Shown here piece by piece: positions 36,172 to 45,363 of a stretch of 64,000 bases of DNA (positions within the stretch are counted from its first letter, which is position 1; the number at the start of each line of letters is the position of its first letter). The stretch covers positions 310,001 to 374,000 of the forward strand of contig NZ_ATVH01000011.1 in assembly GCF_000420625.1 (NCBI RefSeq). Reading direction: 5' to 3'. The DNA is from Fodinicurvata sediminis DSM 21159. Lineage in GTDB: Bacteria > Pseudomonadota > Alphaproteobacteria > Kiloniellales > DSM-21159. The notes beneath the pieces are model-generated. The model saw only the letters and a program-made list of their open reading frames with translations. It was not told the origin of the DNA and searched no databases. A program made the translations under genes and the position numbers.

Positions 36172-37047
36172 TCAAGCGGGTGCTTCGTTGGGAATGGCGT
36201 TGATTGCCTCTTCCAGGTCATAGAATGAGGGCTGGATACGCGTCGGCACATTGCCACGTCCGATCTCCACGGATACCTGGGCAGCATGCCCATGCAGGTG
36301 TGCCGTCAGGGTGTCACGGATTACGGCATAAAACTGGGCTTCCTCATCAATGATCTGCTTCAGGCGTGTGGCCATCGGGCCGACAAAGCCATAGGCAAGG
36401 AAAACACCCAGAAAAGTCCCGACCAGCGCGGAACCAATCATACCGCCCAGCACATCCACCGGCTTGTCAATCGAAGCCATTGTCTTGATCACCCCGAGAA
36501 CCGCAGCAACAATTCCCAATGCGGGCAGGCCATCGGCCATCGTCTGTAAAGCTTCTGCAGGCTTCAAGGCTTCCTGGTGGTGCTTTTCCAACTGCCGTTC
36601 CATGAAATCCTCAACCTGATGCGGATCGTCCAGATTCATGGTGACCATCCGAAGTGTGTCGCAAACAAGAGCGACCACATGGTGATCCGCGGCGATCTTG
36701 GGAAACTGCTGGAATATCTTGCTTTCTTCGGGGTTCTCGATATGCGGCTCCAAGCCGACAACGCCCTTGGTCTTCATGACTTTGGTCAAGGCATAAAGCA
36801 GGCAGAGCAGATCCCTGTAATCGTCACGATGCCAGCGCGGCCCCTTGAACACCCGCCCAATTCCGGAAACGGTTTGCTTGACGATGCTGCTGGCATTGGC
36901 AACCAGCAGTGCGCCAACAGCAGCGCCTCCGATAATCATCATTTCCAATGGCAGGGCCTTGAGGACAATTTCCATATTGCCCCCCGCCAGAAGGTAACCA
37001 CCAAATACCATAAACACGACCATGATCAGGCCACCAGCCGACAGCAT
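36172..37047 (-). CDS. motA: Flagellar motor stator protein MotA
   Basis: A 291-aa inner-membrane protein with four transmembrane helices, the stator partner of MotB that conducts ions to drive the flagellar motor. 'VVFMVFGGYLLAGGNMEIVLKALPLEMMIIGGAAVGA' covers helices 1-2; a long cytoplasmic domain ('RDDYRDLLCLLYALTK') carries the rotor-contact charges; 'GLPALGIVAAVLGVIKTM' and 'GSALVGTFLGVFLAYGFVGPMA' are helices 3-4 with the conserved Pro and GxxG features. motB is not next to it, so it must lie elsewhere. It converges on glnA across a terminator. Confidence 0.95.
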   Translation of the reverse strand: MLSAGGLIMVVFMVFGGYLLAGGNMEIVLKALPLEMMIIGGAAVGALLVANASSIVKQTVSGIGRVFKGPRWHRDDYRDLLCLLYALTKVMKTKGVVGLEPHIENPEESKIFQQFPKIAADHHVVALVCDTLRMVTMNLDDPHQVEDFMERQLEKHHQEALKPAEALQTMADGLPALGIVAAVLGVIKTMASIDKPVDVLGGMIGSALVGTFLGVFLAYGFVGPMATRLKQIIDEEAQFYAVIRDTLTAHLHGHAAQVSVEIGRGNVPTRIQPSFYDLEEAINAIPNEAPA

Positions 37048-37165
37048 GCTTTAGTCTCCCGTAATCAAAGCTGTCTTTCGGGATGCCCAAAAGAAAGGCA
37101 TCAAGTTGGTGGACTATGCAGGGCTAAACTTAATTTTCCGCTAATGTCATCCGGGAAGCTGCCTG

Positions 37166-37549
37166 TTATTGCCTGTCTGGTATGGGGCGGGAATTGCCAT
37201 TCGCGTCAATCGCAACATAAACGAAATTTCCCTCCGTGACGCGCACGTCTTCATCGGTGCGCTGCCGCTTGGCCCAAGTCTCTATATAAACCGTCAACGA
37301 GGTGCGTCCGACCTTGATGATCTCCGCATAACATGTCACGAGGTCACCAACGTGAATCGGGCGATGAAAGCGCATGGCATCCACGGCCACGGTTGCTATT
37401 CGGCCGTCGGCACGAACAGAAGCGGGCACAGACCCGGCCAGATCCATTTGCGAGAGGACCCAGCCGCCGAATATGTCTCCATTCACATTGGCGTCTCCTG
37501 GCATTGCCAGGGTCCGCAGTGCCGGATCCGCTTTGGGGGGCTGTTCCAT
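37166..37549 (-). CDS. YciA-like acyl-CoA thioesterase
   Basis: A 127-aa HotDog-fold hydrolase of acyl-CoA esters. The signature 'DANVNGDIFGGWVLSQMDLAG' near residue 20 contains the catalytic Asp of the YciA group (Asn-Gly-Asp). 'RFHRPIHVGDLVTCYAEI' follows. The likely start at 37549 lies divergently from parE across a short A/T-rich gap. The preferred chain length is unknown. Confidence 0.9.
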   Translation of the reverse strand: MEQPPKADPALRTLAMPGDANVNGDIFGGWVLSQMDLAGSVPASVRADGRIATVAVDAMRFHRPIHVGDLVTCYAEIIKVGRTSLTVYIETWAKRQRTDEDVRVTEGNFVYVAIDANGNSRPIPDRQ

Positions 37550-37635
37550 AAAAACCTCTCAACATTTCGTAGTTCATAACGTTCGTAACTACTGCATATT
37601 CTTGAACACAGGCCAACCCCACTTATAATGCGCTC

Positions 37636-39639
37636 ATGGTAGACCTATTCCAGACAACCGACAGCAACGACGATTCCTATTCGGCCAAGGACATAGAGGT
37701 CCTTGAAGGTTTGGAGCCGGTCCGGCGCCGCCCCGGAATGTATATCGGCGGCACGGATGATCGTGCCCTACATCACCTGGTGGCCGAATTGCTGGACAAT
37801 GCAATGGATGAAGCCGTTGCTGGGCACGCCACTCGCATCGAGATCGAACTGAGTGCGGAAGACAGGGTCACGATTCGGGATAACGGGCGCGGCATACCTG
37901 TGGATGCGCATCCGAAGTTTACCGAGCTTTCAGCACTTGAAGTCATTCTGACAACTTTGCATTCCGGAGCAAAATTCACGGACAAGTCCTACCAGACTTC
38001 TGGCGGCCTTCATGGCGTTGGACTGTCTGTCGTCAACGCATTGGCTTCATCCCTGACTGTCGAAGTCGCTCGCGATCGCCAGCTTTGGCGACAGAGCTAT
38101 GCAGAGGGCAAGCCCCAGGGCAAACTCGAAGCTCTGGGTAGTGTCCAGAACAGGCGCGGTACGAGCATAACTTTTGTGCCGGATACCAAGATCTTCGGGA
38201 ATGACCTGCATTTCTCCGCCGCCCGGCTCTACCGCCTGGCACGCTCAAAAGCCTACCTGCACAGAGGCGTAGAAATTCGCTGGTCGTGCGACCCTGCCCT
38301 TTTGGGTGAGCATGACAAGACACCCCAGCAGGAAATCCTGCACTTTCCAGGTGGCTTGCGCGACTTCCTCGCTTCGATCCTGGACGAGCGCCAGACCATC
38401 GTGGATCAGCCCTTCAGCGGCGAAAGCACTTTCTCGAATTCTGCTGGCAAGGTGGAATGGGCAATTACCTGGCCGGCCGGTCCGGAAGAAGGTTTCGTCT
38501 CTTCCTATTGCAACACCGTCCCAACACCGGACGGCGGCAGCCATGAGCAGGGTTTCCGAACGGCTTTGGCCAAGGCCATCAAGGCCTATGGCGACCTTGT
38601 CGGGAACAAGAAAGCCGCGAACATAACCGCCGAAGACCTGTTGGGAGGCGCCTGCCTGCTTTTGTCGGTCTTTATAAAGAATCCACAGTTTCAGGGGCAA
38701 ACCAAGGAACGTCTGTCCTCTCCCGAGGCTGCGAAGCTGGTGGAGGCAACGGTCAAGGACCACTTCGATCATTGGCTGTCGGGCAATCCGGAGCGCGCCG
38801 GTAAACTGCTCGAGCACCTGATCGAACGGGCCGAAGAACGCCAACGGCGCAAACAGGAACGCGAGCAGTCGCGCAAGACGGCAACGAATCGCCGAAGCCG
38901 GCTTCCCGGAAAACTGTCCGACTGCGCCCGTACGAAGGCGGAAGGGACCGAAATCTTTCTGGTTGAGGGAGATTCGGCAGGTGGCTCCGCAAAACAGGCC
39001 CGAAACCGTGACACCCAGGCAGTCCTGCCCCTGCGCGGCAAGATTCTCAATGTTGCCAGCGCTACCGCAGAGAAGCTGCGCGGCAACCAGGAGATCTCTG
39101 ACATCATTCAGGCGCTGGGATGCGGCACTCGTGGACAATTCGACCAGGAGAAGCTGCGGTACGAGCGGGTGATCATCATGACGGATGCGGACGTGGACGG
39201 CGCGCATATCGCCTCGCTACTGATCACTTTCTTCTTTCGTGAAATGCGCGGACTGATCGATGCCGGCTGCCTCTATATTGCACAACCGCCGCTCTATCGC
39301 CTGACCCAGGGGGACAAGAGTGTCTATGCACATGATGAAGAAGACCGCGAGCGTCTGACGCGCGAGGTTTTCAAGAACAAGGGCAAGGTTGAAGTCAGTC
39401 GCTTCAAAGGCTTGGGCGAAATGCCTCCCGCACAACTGCGCGAAACCACCATGGCACCGGGAAAACGCAGCCTGCTGCGTGTCGTGGTTCACCCCCGCGA
39501 CGCATACGAAGGCCCTGAGAATGATGTCCAGGAAGCGGAAGAGCGCGTCGAACACCTGATGGGCAAGAAGGCCGAGTTACGCTTTGCCTTCATCCAGGAA
39601 CACGCCCGCTTCATGGATTCCGAGGCACTGGACGTTTGA
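37636..39639 (+). CDS. parE: DNA topoisomerase IV subunit B (ParE)
   Basis: ATPase subunit of topoisomerase IV, which unlinks replicated chromosomes. 667 aa. GHKL ATPase motifs: 'LLDNAMDEAVAGHA', 'IRDNGRGIPVDAHPK' and 'SGGLHGVGLSVVNAL'. The TOPRIM domain has 'EGDSAGGSAKQARNR', 'LRGKILNV' and 'ITDADVDGAHI'-like 'MTDADVDGAHIASLL'. 'PGMYIGGTDDRALHHL' near residue 34 and the length (about 150 residues shorter than GyrB) support ParE over GyrB. Confidence 0.96.
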   Translation: MVDLFQTTDSNDDSYSAKDIEVLEGLEPVRRRPGMYIGGTDDRALHHLVAELLDNAMDEAVAGHATRIEIELSAEDRVTIRDNGRGIPVDAHPKFTELSALEVILTTLHSGAKFTDKSYQTSGGLHGVGLSVVNALASSLTVEVARDRQLWRQSYAEGKPQGKLEALGSVQNRRGTSITFVPDTKIFGNDLHFSAARLYRLARSKAYLHRGVEIRWSCDPALLGEHDKTPQQEILHFPGGLRDFLASILDERQTIVDQPFSGESTFSNSAGKVEWAITWPAGPEEGFVSSYCNTVPTPDGGSHEQGFRTALAKAIKAYGDLVGNKKAANITAEDLLGGACLLLSVFIKNPQFQGQTKERLSSPEAAKLVEATVKDHFDHWLSGNPERAGKLLEHLIERAEERQRRKQEREQSRKTATNRRSRLPGKLSDCARTKAEGTEIFLVEGDSAGGSAKQARNRDTQAVLPLRGKILNVASATAEKLRGNQEISDIIQALGCGTRGQFDQEKLRYERVIIMTDADVDGAHIASLLITFFFREMRGLIDAGCLYIAQPPLYRLTQGDKSVYAHDEEDRERLTREVFKNKGKVEVSRFKGLGEMPPAQLRETTMAPGKRSLLRVVVHPRDAYEGPENDVQEAEERVEHLMGKKAELRFAFIQEHARFMDSEALDV

Positions 39640-39755
39640 CCGAACTGCGAGTCGGTTCCTAACACGAATCTGCCTCTAAATTGCCGCCGGACATCACCTG
39701 CCCTGTCCGCTAAAAGTGCCTTCTGGTCATATTGACAAGGTGGAGTGGCGTGACA

Positions 39756-40295
39756 ATGCGAATTAAATTTGGACTCCTGGCAAGTCTGCTTGTCGTATCG
39801 AGCAGTCCAACACTTTCTGCATCCCAACCACCCTGGGCACCAGGACATGGAAATCCCGACCAACCCGTCAAAGCCTATTCGCCCTACCTTTCACTGGATC
39901 CTGGGCAGTGCAATCGCACCCTTCTGGGCAGTGCACTGGGGGGCACTTACGGAGCATCCCTCGCCTCACGAAGTGATCACAACGACGATCAAACGCTTGC
40001 CGTGCTGGGGGGAACGGCCGACGGCATCCTGGTAGGGGGAGTCATCGGTCAGTGGATGGACAGCCTGGATCAGAACTGCATTGCCCAAATCCTGGAACAG
40101 GCCCCCGATAACAAGCCAATTACATGGCAGGGGGCGCAGCCGGTGGACTACACCATCATTCCCGTAAAGAGCCTGCAGCAGGATAGGCAGCCATGCCGCA
40201 GATACAAGGCAACAGCGGTTCTGATGGGGCAGGAACGACAGACCTGGGCAACGGCCTGCCGCAACCCGGATGGCAGTTGGCAGCTTGCCGACTGA
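39756..40295 (+). CDS. Exported glycine-zipper 17 kDa surface-antigen-like protein
   Basis: A 179-aa protein with a signal peptide ending near 'PTLSASQPP'. A glycine-zipper segment ('TLLGSALGGTYGASLAS' and 'AVLGGTADGILVGGVIGQWMD') matches the outer-membrane 17 kDa antigen/SmpA-like group, and a C-terminal domain carries 'CRRYKATAVLMGQERQTWATACRNPDGSWQ', typical of the RT0821/Lpp0805 surface proteins. No lipobox is present. The start at 39756 has GGTGGAG 10 nt upstream; a TTG at 39732 is possible. Confidence 0.8.
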   Translation: MRIKFGLLASLLVVSSSPTLSASQPPWAPGHGNPDQPVKAYSPYLSLDPGQCNRTLLGSALGGTYGASLASRSDHNDDQTLAVLGGTADGILVGGVIGQWMDSLDQNCIAQILEQAPDNKPITWQGAQPVDYTIIPVKSLQQDRQPCRRYKATAVLMGQERQTWATACRNPDGSWQLAD

Positions 40296-40300
40296 TGAAA

Positions 40301-40987
40301 TCAGGAACTCGGAGGATTCAACCCCATGTTCCAGAAACTGGTTTCCAACTGAACAGCGGTTCGGAAGTTGTCACAGAGTGAAGGCCAGCGCGTAGAAGTG
40401 GTTGCATCTTCCCGGGATATTCCACGGCGAATCGCGACACGATCGAGCTGTCCGGCCGCTTTTTGGGCCCCCTCCTGGAACTCGTCTCCGCCATAAAGCT
40501 CGATCCATTCGCGATAGGGATTCCCCTCAAGATTCGTTTCCTCACCCTCGAGCAGTCGTTTCCCGATCTCGGCATAGCCAAGCGCGCAGGGAGCAAGAGC
40601 TACCAACAAGTCCAACAGATCGCCCTGGTGTCCCTTGTCCAGAACATAGCGCGTATACAGCCTGTTGGCGGGATCTTCCTCGGTAACCTGCAGGTCCTGT
40701 TCCGAGATTCCCCAACGGGCACAGTAATCAACATGCAAGCCGATCTCGTGATTGAGCAGTAGGTCGACCATGAAGGCAGATTCCCGCAGGTCGTCCACAT
40801 TGTCGGATTTCACGACCGCAAGTGCGTGCGCCCGGCTGTAGTGCAACAGGAAGATATAGTCCTGCATCAGGTAGTGACGGAAAGCAGTCTCGGGTAAAGT
40901 TCCCTGCGCCAGCTTCTCGACGAAGGGGTGCGTGACAAAGGCATCCCATTCATGGGGGCAGCTTTGCTTCAGACTTTCGAACAGCAT
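40301..40987 (-). CDS. tenA: TenA-family thiaminase II / aminopyrimidine salvage enzyme
   Basis: It hydrolyses aminomethylpyrimidine degradation products of thiamine for salvage. 228 aa with conserved 'MQDYIFLLHYSRAHALAV' (Asp43), the catalytic Cys134 in 'LVALAPCALGYAEIG' and Glu215 in 'LETSFWNMG'. It follows fdx by 5 nt, so it is part of the cysE-iscS-fdx-tenA unit. Sulfur for the thiazole half of thiamine also passes through IscS, which makes the linkage sensible. Confidence 0.92.
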   Translation of the reverse strand: MLFESLKQSCPHEWDAFVTHPFVEKLAQGTLPETAFRHYLMQDYIFLLHYSRAHALAVVKSDNVDDLRESAFMVDLLLNHEIGLHVDYCARWGISEQDLQVTEEDPANRLYTRYVLDKGHQGDLLDLLVALAPCALGYAEIGKRLLEGEETNLEGNPYREWIELYGGDEFQEGAQKAAGQLDRVAIRRGISREDATTSTRWPSLCDNFRTAVQLETSFWNMGLNPPSS

Positions 40988-40992
40988 TCCTA

Positions 40993-41325
40993 CTACTCGA
41001 GCAGCATGTTGCGTGTGTCGCCAGGCAGACGAACGATCAGGCCATCCAATTCCTCCGTCATGACAATCTGACAGCCAAGGCGGGATGTGCGCTGCAGATC
41101 AAAAGCCAGATCCAGCATATCCTCCTCGTCTTCGCTTGGTTCCTCCAAGCGTTTGAACCACTTATCTTCGACAATGACATGACAGGTAGAGCAGGCCAGT
41201 GAACCTTCACAGGCTCCCTCGATATCCACATCGTTGCGATGCGCAATTTCAAGAAGTGAAAGCCCCACAGGTGCTTCCACTTCCTTGTGATTGCCATCTC
41301 GCTCGATGAAGACAACTTTCGGCAT
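40993..41325 (-). CDS. fdx: [2Fe-2S] ferredoxin, adrenodoxin/Fdx type
   Basis: A 110-aa electron carrier of Fe-S cluster assembly. Cluster ligands Cys39, Cys45 and Cys48 in '[16 protein letters not shown]' and Cys85 in 'SRLGCQIV' are in the Isc/adrenodoxin spacing. The acidic stretch '[17 protein letters not shown]' is typical of the IscS/IscU-docking face. It lies 141 nt after iscS, on the same strand. Confidence 0.95.
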   Translation of the reverse strand: MPKVVFIERDGNHKEVEAPVGLSLLEIAHRNDVDIEGACEGSLACSTCHVIVEDKWFKRLEEPSEDEEDMLDLAFDLQRTSRLGCQIVMTEELDGLIVRLPGDTRNMLLE

Positions 41326-41350
41326 AAAGCTTGAACTCCTTCATTCAGAA

Positions 41351-41372
41351 ACCGGCTTCATCGTAAGCCGGT
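41351..41372. repeat. Perfect inverted repeat between iscS and fdx
   Basis: ACCGGCTT-CATCGT-AAGCCGGT forms an 8-bp stem 25 nt upstream of fdx. No U-run follows, so it may be an mRNA stability or partial-termination element. Confidence 0.5.
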
Positions 41373-41448
41373 GGCCATGGGCCAGGTTCTGGGGTCATTG
41401 CCCTAGCCCATAGCAGATTCAGGATAGAGGGGTCACGCGCATTGCTCC

Positions 41449-41477
41449 GTCTAGGCGGCGCTCGGTCTAGGCGGCGC
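41449..41477 (-). repeat. Tandem 13-nt repeat over the iscS stop codon
   Basis: GTCTAGGCGGCGC occurs at 41449-41461 and 41465-41477, a 16-nt period. On the coding strand each copy carries GCC-GCC-TAG, so the final Ala-Ala-stop of iscS is duplicated downstream. Confidence 0.8.
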
Positions 41478-42594
41478 GTTGCTGTCGTTGGTATACAGCG
41501 AGCCAAGCTTGGCTGAATCGTTCCAGATCCGATGGTTTGCTCGCCCATCCGCTAGACACGCGCAGTGCATTGGCCGCCAGGGTTTCATCCACTCCCATGG
41601 CCGTCAGCACATGGGAAGGTTCAACCTTGCCTGAAGAGCAGGCCGAACCGGAAGAGACGGCAATTCCCTCGAGATCAAGTGCCATCAACTGCAGTTCGGC
41701 CGAAACACCCGGCATGGCAATACAGGTGGTGTTCGGCAGGCGCGGACTATCGGCTCCAAAAACAATGGTCTCCGGCGCAGTACCCTTCAGCGTTTCTTCC
41801 ATCTCTCGATGGGCGCTCTCGAGACTCTGGAACCTGGAGAGTTCCTCAGTTGCTGCTTCTACAGCGGCTGCAAAGGCAGCTATACCGGCTACATTCTCTG
41901 TTCCGGCACGACGGCGTCCCTCCTGCCCGCCTCCGCGCAAGCAAGCTTCCAGATGTAGGCCTTTACGCAGGACCAGCGCCCCAACCCCCTGTGGACCGCC
42001 CAGCTTGTGAGCAGACAGGCTGATCATGTCGGCTTCAAGTTCGTTGAAAGACAAGGGAATCTTACCCAGCGCCTGGACGGCATCACAATGAAGCAGGCCT
42101 CCCTTGGCATGAACTTCATCGGCAATCTCGGGAATCGGCTGCAGTGTTCCCGTCTCATTATTGGCCAGCATAACCGAGACCCGTGTTCCTTTCGGAGCGT
42201 CTTCCAGATATTGGCGAACAGTGGTCGGCGAAACATGACCGTTGGAATCCACAGGAAACGTCTGCATCTTCTCGGGAAAGGCCTGCAATACGGAAGGATG
42301 CTCAACGGAGGAGACAAGAAGCTTTTCTGCTTCCTGCTCGTTGATGACGCTGCCTAGCGCCGTCGCGTTGGCTTCCGTCCCACAACTGACGAAAATCACC
42401 TGCGTAGGATCGGCCGCAATACAGCGCGCGATCTGTCGTCGCGCATCTTCCACCAGTTTGCGGGCCGCACGTCCGAAAGTATGGACGGACGAAGCGTTAC
42501 CAGTCTGCTCGACAGCATGCCGAAAGGCCTCCAATGCCTCGGGCCTCATCGGTGCTGTTGCATTGTAGTCCAGGTAGAGTGGTTCCTTTGACAT
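41467..42594 (-). CDS. iscS: Cysteine desulfurase (NifS/IscS type)
   Basis: PLP enzyme that removes sulfur from L-cysteine as a persulfide for Fe-S clusters, thiamine and tRNA thiolation. 375 aa from 42594, where 'MSKEPLYLDYNATAP' begins; an ATG at 42618 adds eight residues. The PLP Lys is in 'SLSAHKLGGPQGVGA' and the catalytic Cys in 'SSGSACSSGKVEPSHVL' on the mobile loop. No IscU or IscR neighbour is present. It follows cysE by 17 nt, so O-acetylserine synthesis and cysteine use are transcriptionally joined. Confidence 0.93.
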   Translation of the reverse strand: MSKEPLYLDYNATAPMRPEALEAFRHAVEQTGNASSVHTFGRAARKLVEDARRQIARCIAADPTQVIFVSCGTEANATALGSVINEQEAEKLLVSSVEHPSVLQAFPEKMQTFPVDSNGHVSPTTVRQYLEDAPKGTRVSVMLANNETGTLQPIPEIADEVHAKGGLLHCDAVQALGKIPLSFNELEADMISLSAHKLGGPQGVGALVLRKGLHLEACLRGGGQEGRRRAGTENVAGIAAFAAAVEAATEELSRFQSLESAHREMEETLKGTAPETIVFGADSPRLPNTTCIAMPGVSAELQLMALDLEGIAVSSGSACSSGKVEPSHVLTAMGVDETLAANALRVSSGWASKPSDLERFSQAWLAVYQRQQRAA

Positions 42595-42611
42595 GAAATG
42601 AGCGTTCCGAC

Positions 42612-43376
42612 TCAACACTTGCCACTCAGTTTGTCGCTTTCCTGTTCGACGTCCTGGCCTGTCTCGCCCGCTTGCGACAGATTTTCCTGAGCTGAGCCTT
42701 CTCCGTCATTCTCAAGTTCACCGACACGCGCGCGCAGGTTCTGGACTTCGTCGAGCAACCCCTCCAGGGCCCGCGCAATGGGATCGGGAATTTCGCCCGT
42801 TGGTGTACCATAGGCCATGAAATCCTCGCTGCTTGCGGCAGCTGATGGCTGGATCGATTTTGCCGGAATACCCACAACTGTCGTCCTGGCCGGCACAGCC
42901 TTGGTCACAACAGCGTTCGCCCCGACACGGGCATCCTGTCCCACGGTGATTGGTCCCAGGATTTGCGCCCCAGAGCCAACAATGACGCCATTCTCTAGGC
43001 TGGGGTGGCGCTTCTGGTTGCGCTGGCTTTCACTGTCCACGCTTGGCGCGACGCCCCCCAGCGTAACTCCGTGATAGAGCGTAACATCGTCGCCAATCTC
43101 GGCTGTTTCACCGATGACAACGCCCATTCCATGATCGATGAAGAAACGGCAGCCAATCCGTGCGCCGGGATGGATTTCAATGCCCGTGAGAAAGCGCCCC
43201 AACTGAGAGAGCCAGCGAGCAAAAAGCTTGATATTCCGTATCCAGAGCCAGTGTGACAGTCTGTAAAACAGGATTGCCTGGAAGCCGGGATAGCACAGTA
43301 TGACTTCCAAAGCGGACCGCGCTGCTGGGTCGCGAGCCATCGTTGCATCAATTTCGGCGCGTAAAGTCTTGAACAT
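42612..43376 (-). CDS. cysE: Serine O-acetyltransferase (CysE)
   Basis: It acetylates serine with acetyl-CoA to O-acetylserine, the first step of cysteine synthesis. 254 aa with the left-handed beta-helix of hexapeptide repeats: '[40 protein letters not shown]'-type sequence from about 75 to 115, and '[20 protein letters not shown]' next. After the C-terminal region from about 190 comes a charged coiled tail ('[17 protein letters not shown]') longer than in E. coli. A putative IscR operator lies upstream, suggesting regulation by Fe-S status. Confidence 0.94.
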   Translation of the reverse strand: MFKTLRAEIDATMARDPAARSALEVILCYPGFQAILFYRLSHWLWIRNIKLFARWLSQLGRFLTGIEIHPGARIGCRFFIDHGMGVVIGETAEIGDDVTLYHGVTLGGVAPSVDSESQRNQKRHPSLENGVIVGSGAQILGPITVGQDARVGANAVVTKAVPARTTVVGIPAKSIQPSAAASSEDFMAYGTPTGEIPDPIARALEGLLDEVQNLRARVGELENDGEGSAQENLSQAGETGQDVEQESDKLSGKC

Positions 43377-43453
43377 TGCTCGTTCCGTCGGCTATTTTCC
43401 GGCCCGGCCGCAAGTACGGTCGACACACCCGCTATCTTACGGCATATAAGCTT

Positions 43454-43472
43454 CCTGACTAAATTGGTCAAC
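43454..43472. promoter_or_regulatory. IscR-type (Rrf2) operator in the cysE/hydrolase divergent region
   Basis: CCTGACTAAATTGGTCAAC matches 18 of 19 positions of the E. coli IscR type 1 core SYYGACTRWWWYAGTCRRS; only one A is G. Flanking ATA/TAT are not conserved on the left. It lies 78 nt before cysE and 100 nt before the hydrolase gene. IscR itself is outside the window. Confidence 0.6.
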
Positions 43473-43571
43473 TTTTGCCGGCATCATGGCGGATGCTGAC
43501 GATCCGGTATCTTGAAAAAGTGCGCTTTGGGCGCACTTTATGTGGCATATACAGCAAGGTGACCCGAACGC

Positions 43572-44240
43572 ATGCCTGACGTTATCATCAATGGTCCGGC
43601 TGGTCGGCTGGAAGGCCGTTATCAGCACGCCAGTGCGGACAACGCGCCGATTGCCCTGATCCTGCACCCCCATCCTCAGCATGGGGGGACCATGAACAAC
43701 AAGATTGTTTATACCCTTTTCCATGCATTTGCGCGCCAAGGCTTTTCGGTATTGCGCTTCAACTTCCGAGGGGTCGGCCGCAGCCAGGGAACTTATGACC
43801 GTGGCGAAGGCGAATTGTCTGATGCTGCATCGGCGCTCGATTGGCTGCAGATGTACAATTCCAATGCATCGACCTGCTGGGTTGCCGGATTCTCCTTCGG
43901 TGCCTGGATCGGAATGCAGCTTCTCATGCGACGCCCGGAAATCTCGTCCTTTGTCTCCGTGGCACCACCGGCCAATCTCTATGATTTCAGCTTCCTTGCC
44001 CCCTGCCCGTCTTCAGGGCTGGTCGTTCAGGGAACCACCGACGAAATCGTTCCCGAGGCTTCCGTCAAGAAGCTGGTCGACAAGCTGTCCCATCAAAGGG
44101 ATATTTCCATCGAACACAGCGTTGTCGAAGGTGCCAACCACTTCTTCCAGGGTCACCTGGAACGGCTTGACAGCATCACCGAAGACTATATCGCCCGCAT
44201 TCAGAACAACCAGGACGCGCCTGCAAAACTGGAATCCTGA
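43572..44240 (+). CDS. Alpha/beta-hydrolase (COG2945-like)
   Basis: A 222-aa cytosolic hydrolase of the small group often found next to iscR and iscS genes in alphaproteobacteria. 'ALILHPHPQHGGTMNNKIVY' near residue 30 and 'FSVLRFNFRGVGRSQGTYDRGEGEL' are family marks. The nucleophile is probably the Ser in 'GFSFGAWIGMQL', with the Asp in 'GTTDEIVPE' and the His in 'GANHFF'. Substrate unknown. Confidence 0.85.
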   Translation: MPDVIINGPAGRLEGRYQHASADNAPIALILHPHPQHGGTMNNKIVYTLFHAFARQGFSVLRFNFRGVGRSQGTYDRGEGELSDAASALDWLQMYNSNASTCWVAGFSFGAWIGMQLLMRRPEISSFVSVAPPANLYDFSFLAPCPSSGLVVQGTTDEIVPEASVKKLVDKLSHQRDISIEHSVVEGANHFFQGHLERLDSITEDYIARIQNNQDAPAKLES

Positions 44241-44261
44241 GGCCGTTTCTCTGGACCATTC

Positions 44262-45338
44262 TCACACTGTGGCTGCATGAAGTCGCCCGCCACGCATTGG
44301 GCGTGAAACGCCTGTCGTGGAGGGGAATGATATGGGTAAGCCCTGAAGGCTACGCGACGCAAGGTAGGCAAAGCATTCAGCTTCCAGGGCATCCCCATTC
44401 CAACCGACAGCTTCAACCGGTTCCACAGGCCCGGCCAGTTCGCGCGCCAATGCTTTCATGATGGTCGGGTTGTGCCGCCCGCCACCACAGACCAGCCAGC
44501 GCGAGGCCGGACCCGGAAAAAATGCCTGCGCGCGCGTCACGGCAGCAGCCGTAAAGGCTGTCAGGGTTGCTGCTCCGTCCTCCACGGACATTCCTTCCAG
44601 CCTGGATACAGAAAAACTGTTTCTATCAAGTGACTTGGGCGGGTGATCTTCAAAGTAGGGGTGAGCCATAAGCTCAGACAGGACTATCGGATCCACGCTC
44701 CCTCTCTCCGCGAGCATTCCACCCAGGTCACAGGCCTGGCCGATCGCACGGTAAATCCAATCGTCAATCAAGGCGTTTCCCGGCCCGGTGTCGAAAGCAA
44801 GAATAGCCTCAGGCTTGGACCCCACCCACGTGACATTGCCAACACCACCAAGATTCAGAACGGCAACGGGCTTTTCCAGGTCTGCCGCTTTCACGGCATG
44901 ATAGATCGGTGCAAGTGGCGCGCCCTGCCCCCCAGCGCGAACATCCGCAGTGCGAAAGTCTGTAACCACGCTGATCCCGAGCTGCTGACTGAGCAGTGAA
45001 CCATCTCCCATCTGCCAGGTGTACCTTTGGGCTGGATCATGCCGGATCGTCTGGCCGTGAAAACCGATGGCCCTGATAGCTTTCCGAGGCAGGTTGCCTT
45101 GCCCAAGCAACCGCTCGACTGCTTCCGCATGATGCAAGGTCAATTCACGTTCGACTTCTGCCGACGAGGGATCGTCGGGTTCATTCAGAAGCTGTCGCAA
45201 GCGATCCCGAAACGCATCTCCGTAAGCCAGGCTTTCGAAGCAAAGTGAGCGAACTTGGCTGCGCCCATCCGTCTCTATCGCAGCGACATCAACGCCGTCC
45301 AGCGAGGTGCCGCTCATAAGACCGATCAGGATGTCCAT
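44262..45338 (-). CDS. anmK: Anhydro-N-acetylmuramic acid kinase (AnmK)
   Basis: It opens and phosphorylates 1,6-anhydro-MurNAc to MurNAc-6-phosphate, recycling peptidoglycan. 358 aa from 45338, where 'MDILIGLMSGTSLDGVDVA' starts, the signature phosphate-binding loop. 'GGVGNVTWVG' and 'FDTGPGNALIDDW' follow, as does 'VCGGGRHNPTIM'. The chain shown upstream of this start does not match the family. It lies 25 nt after the MFS gene. Confidence 0.94.
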   Translation of the reverse strand: MDILIGLMSGTSLDGVDVAAIETDGRSQVRSLCFESLAYGDAFRDRLRQLLNEPDDPSSAEVERELTLHHAEAVERLLGQGNLPRKAIRAIGFHGQTIRHDPAQRYTWQMGDGSLLSQQLGISVVTDFRTADVRAGGQGAPLAPIYHAVKAADLEKPVAVLNLGGVGNVTWVGSKPEAILAFDTGPGNALIDDWIYRAIGQACDLGGMLAERGSVDPIVLSELMAHPYFEDHPPKSLDRNSFSVSRLEGMSVEDGAATLTAFTAAAVTRAQAFFPGPASRWLVCGGGRHNPTIMKALARELAGPVEPVEAVGWNGDALEAECFAYLASRSLQGLPISFPSTTGVSRPMRGGRLHAATV

Positions 45339-45363
45339 AGTGCCACCCAATAAAGCATGCGCA

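Noticed and set aside
40988-40992. Possible TPP riboswitch for tenA
   Set aside because: Only 5 nt separate tenA from fdx, so no riboswitch can fit; the gene is an operon member.
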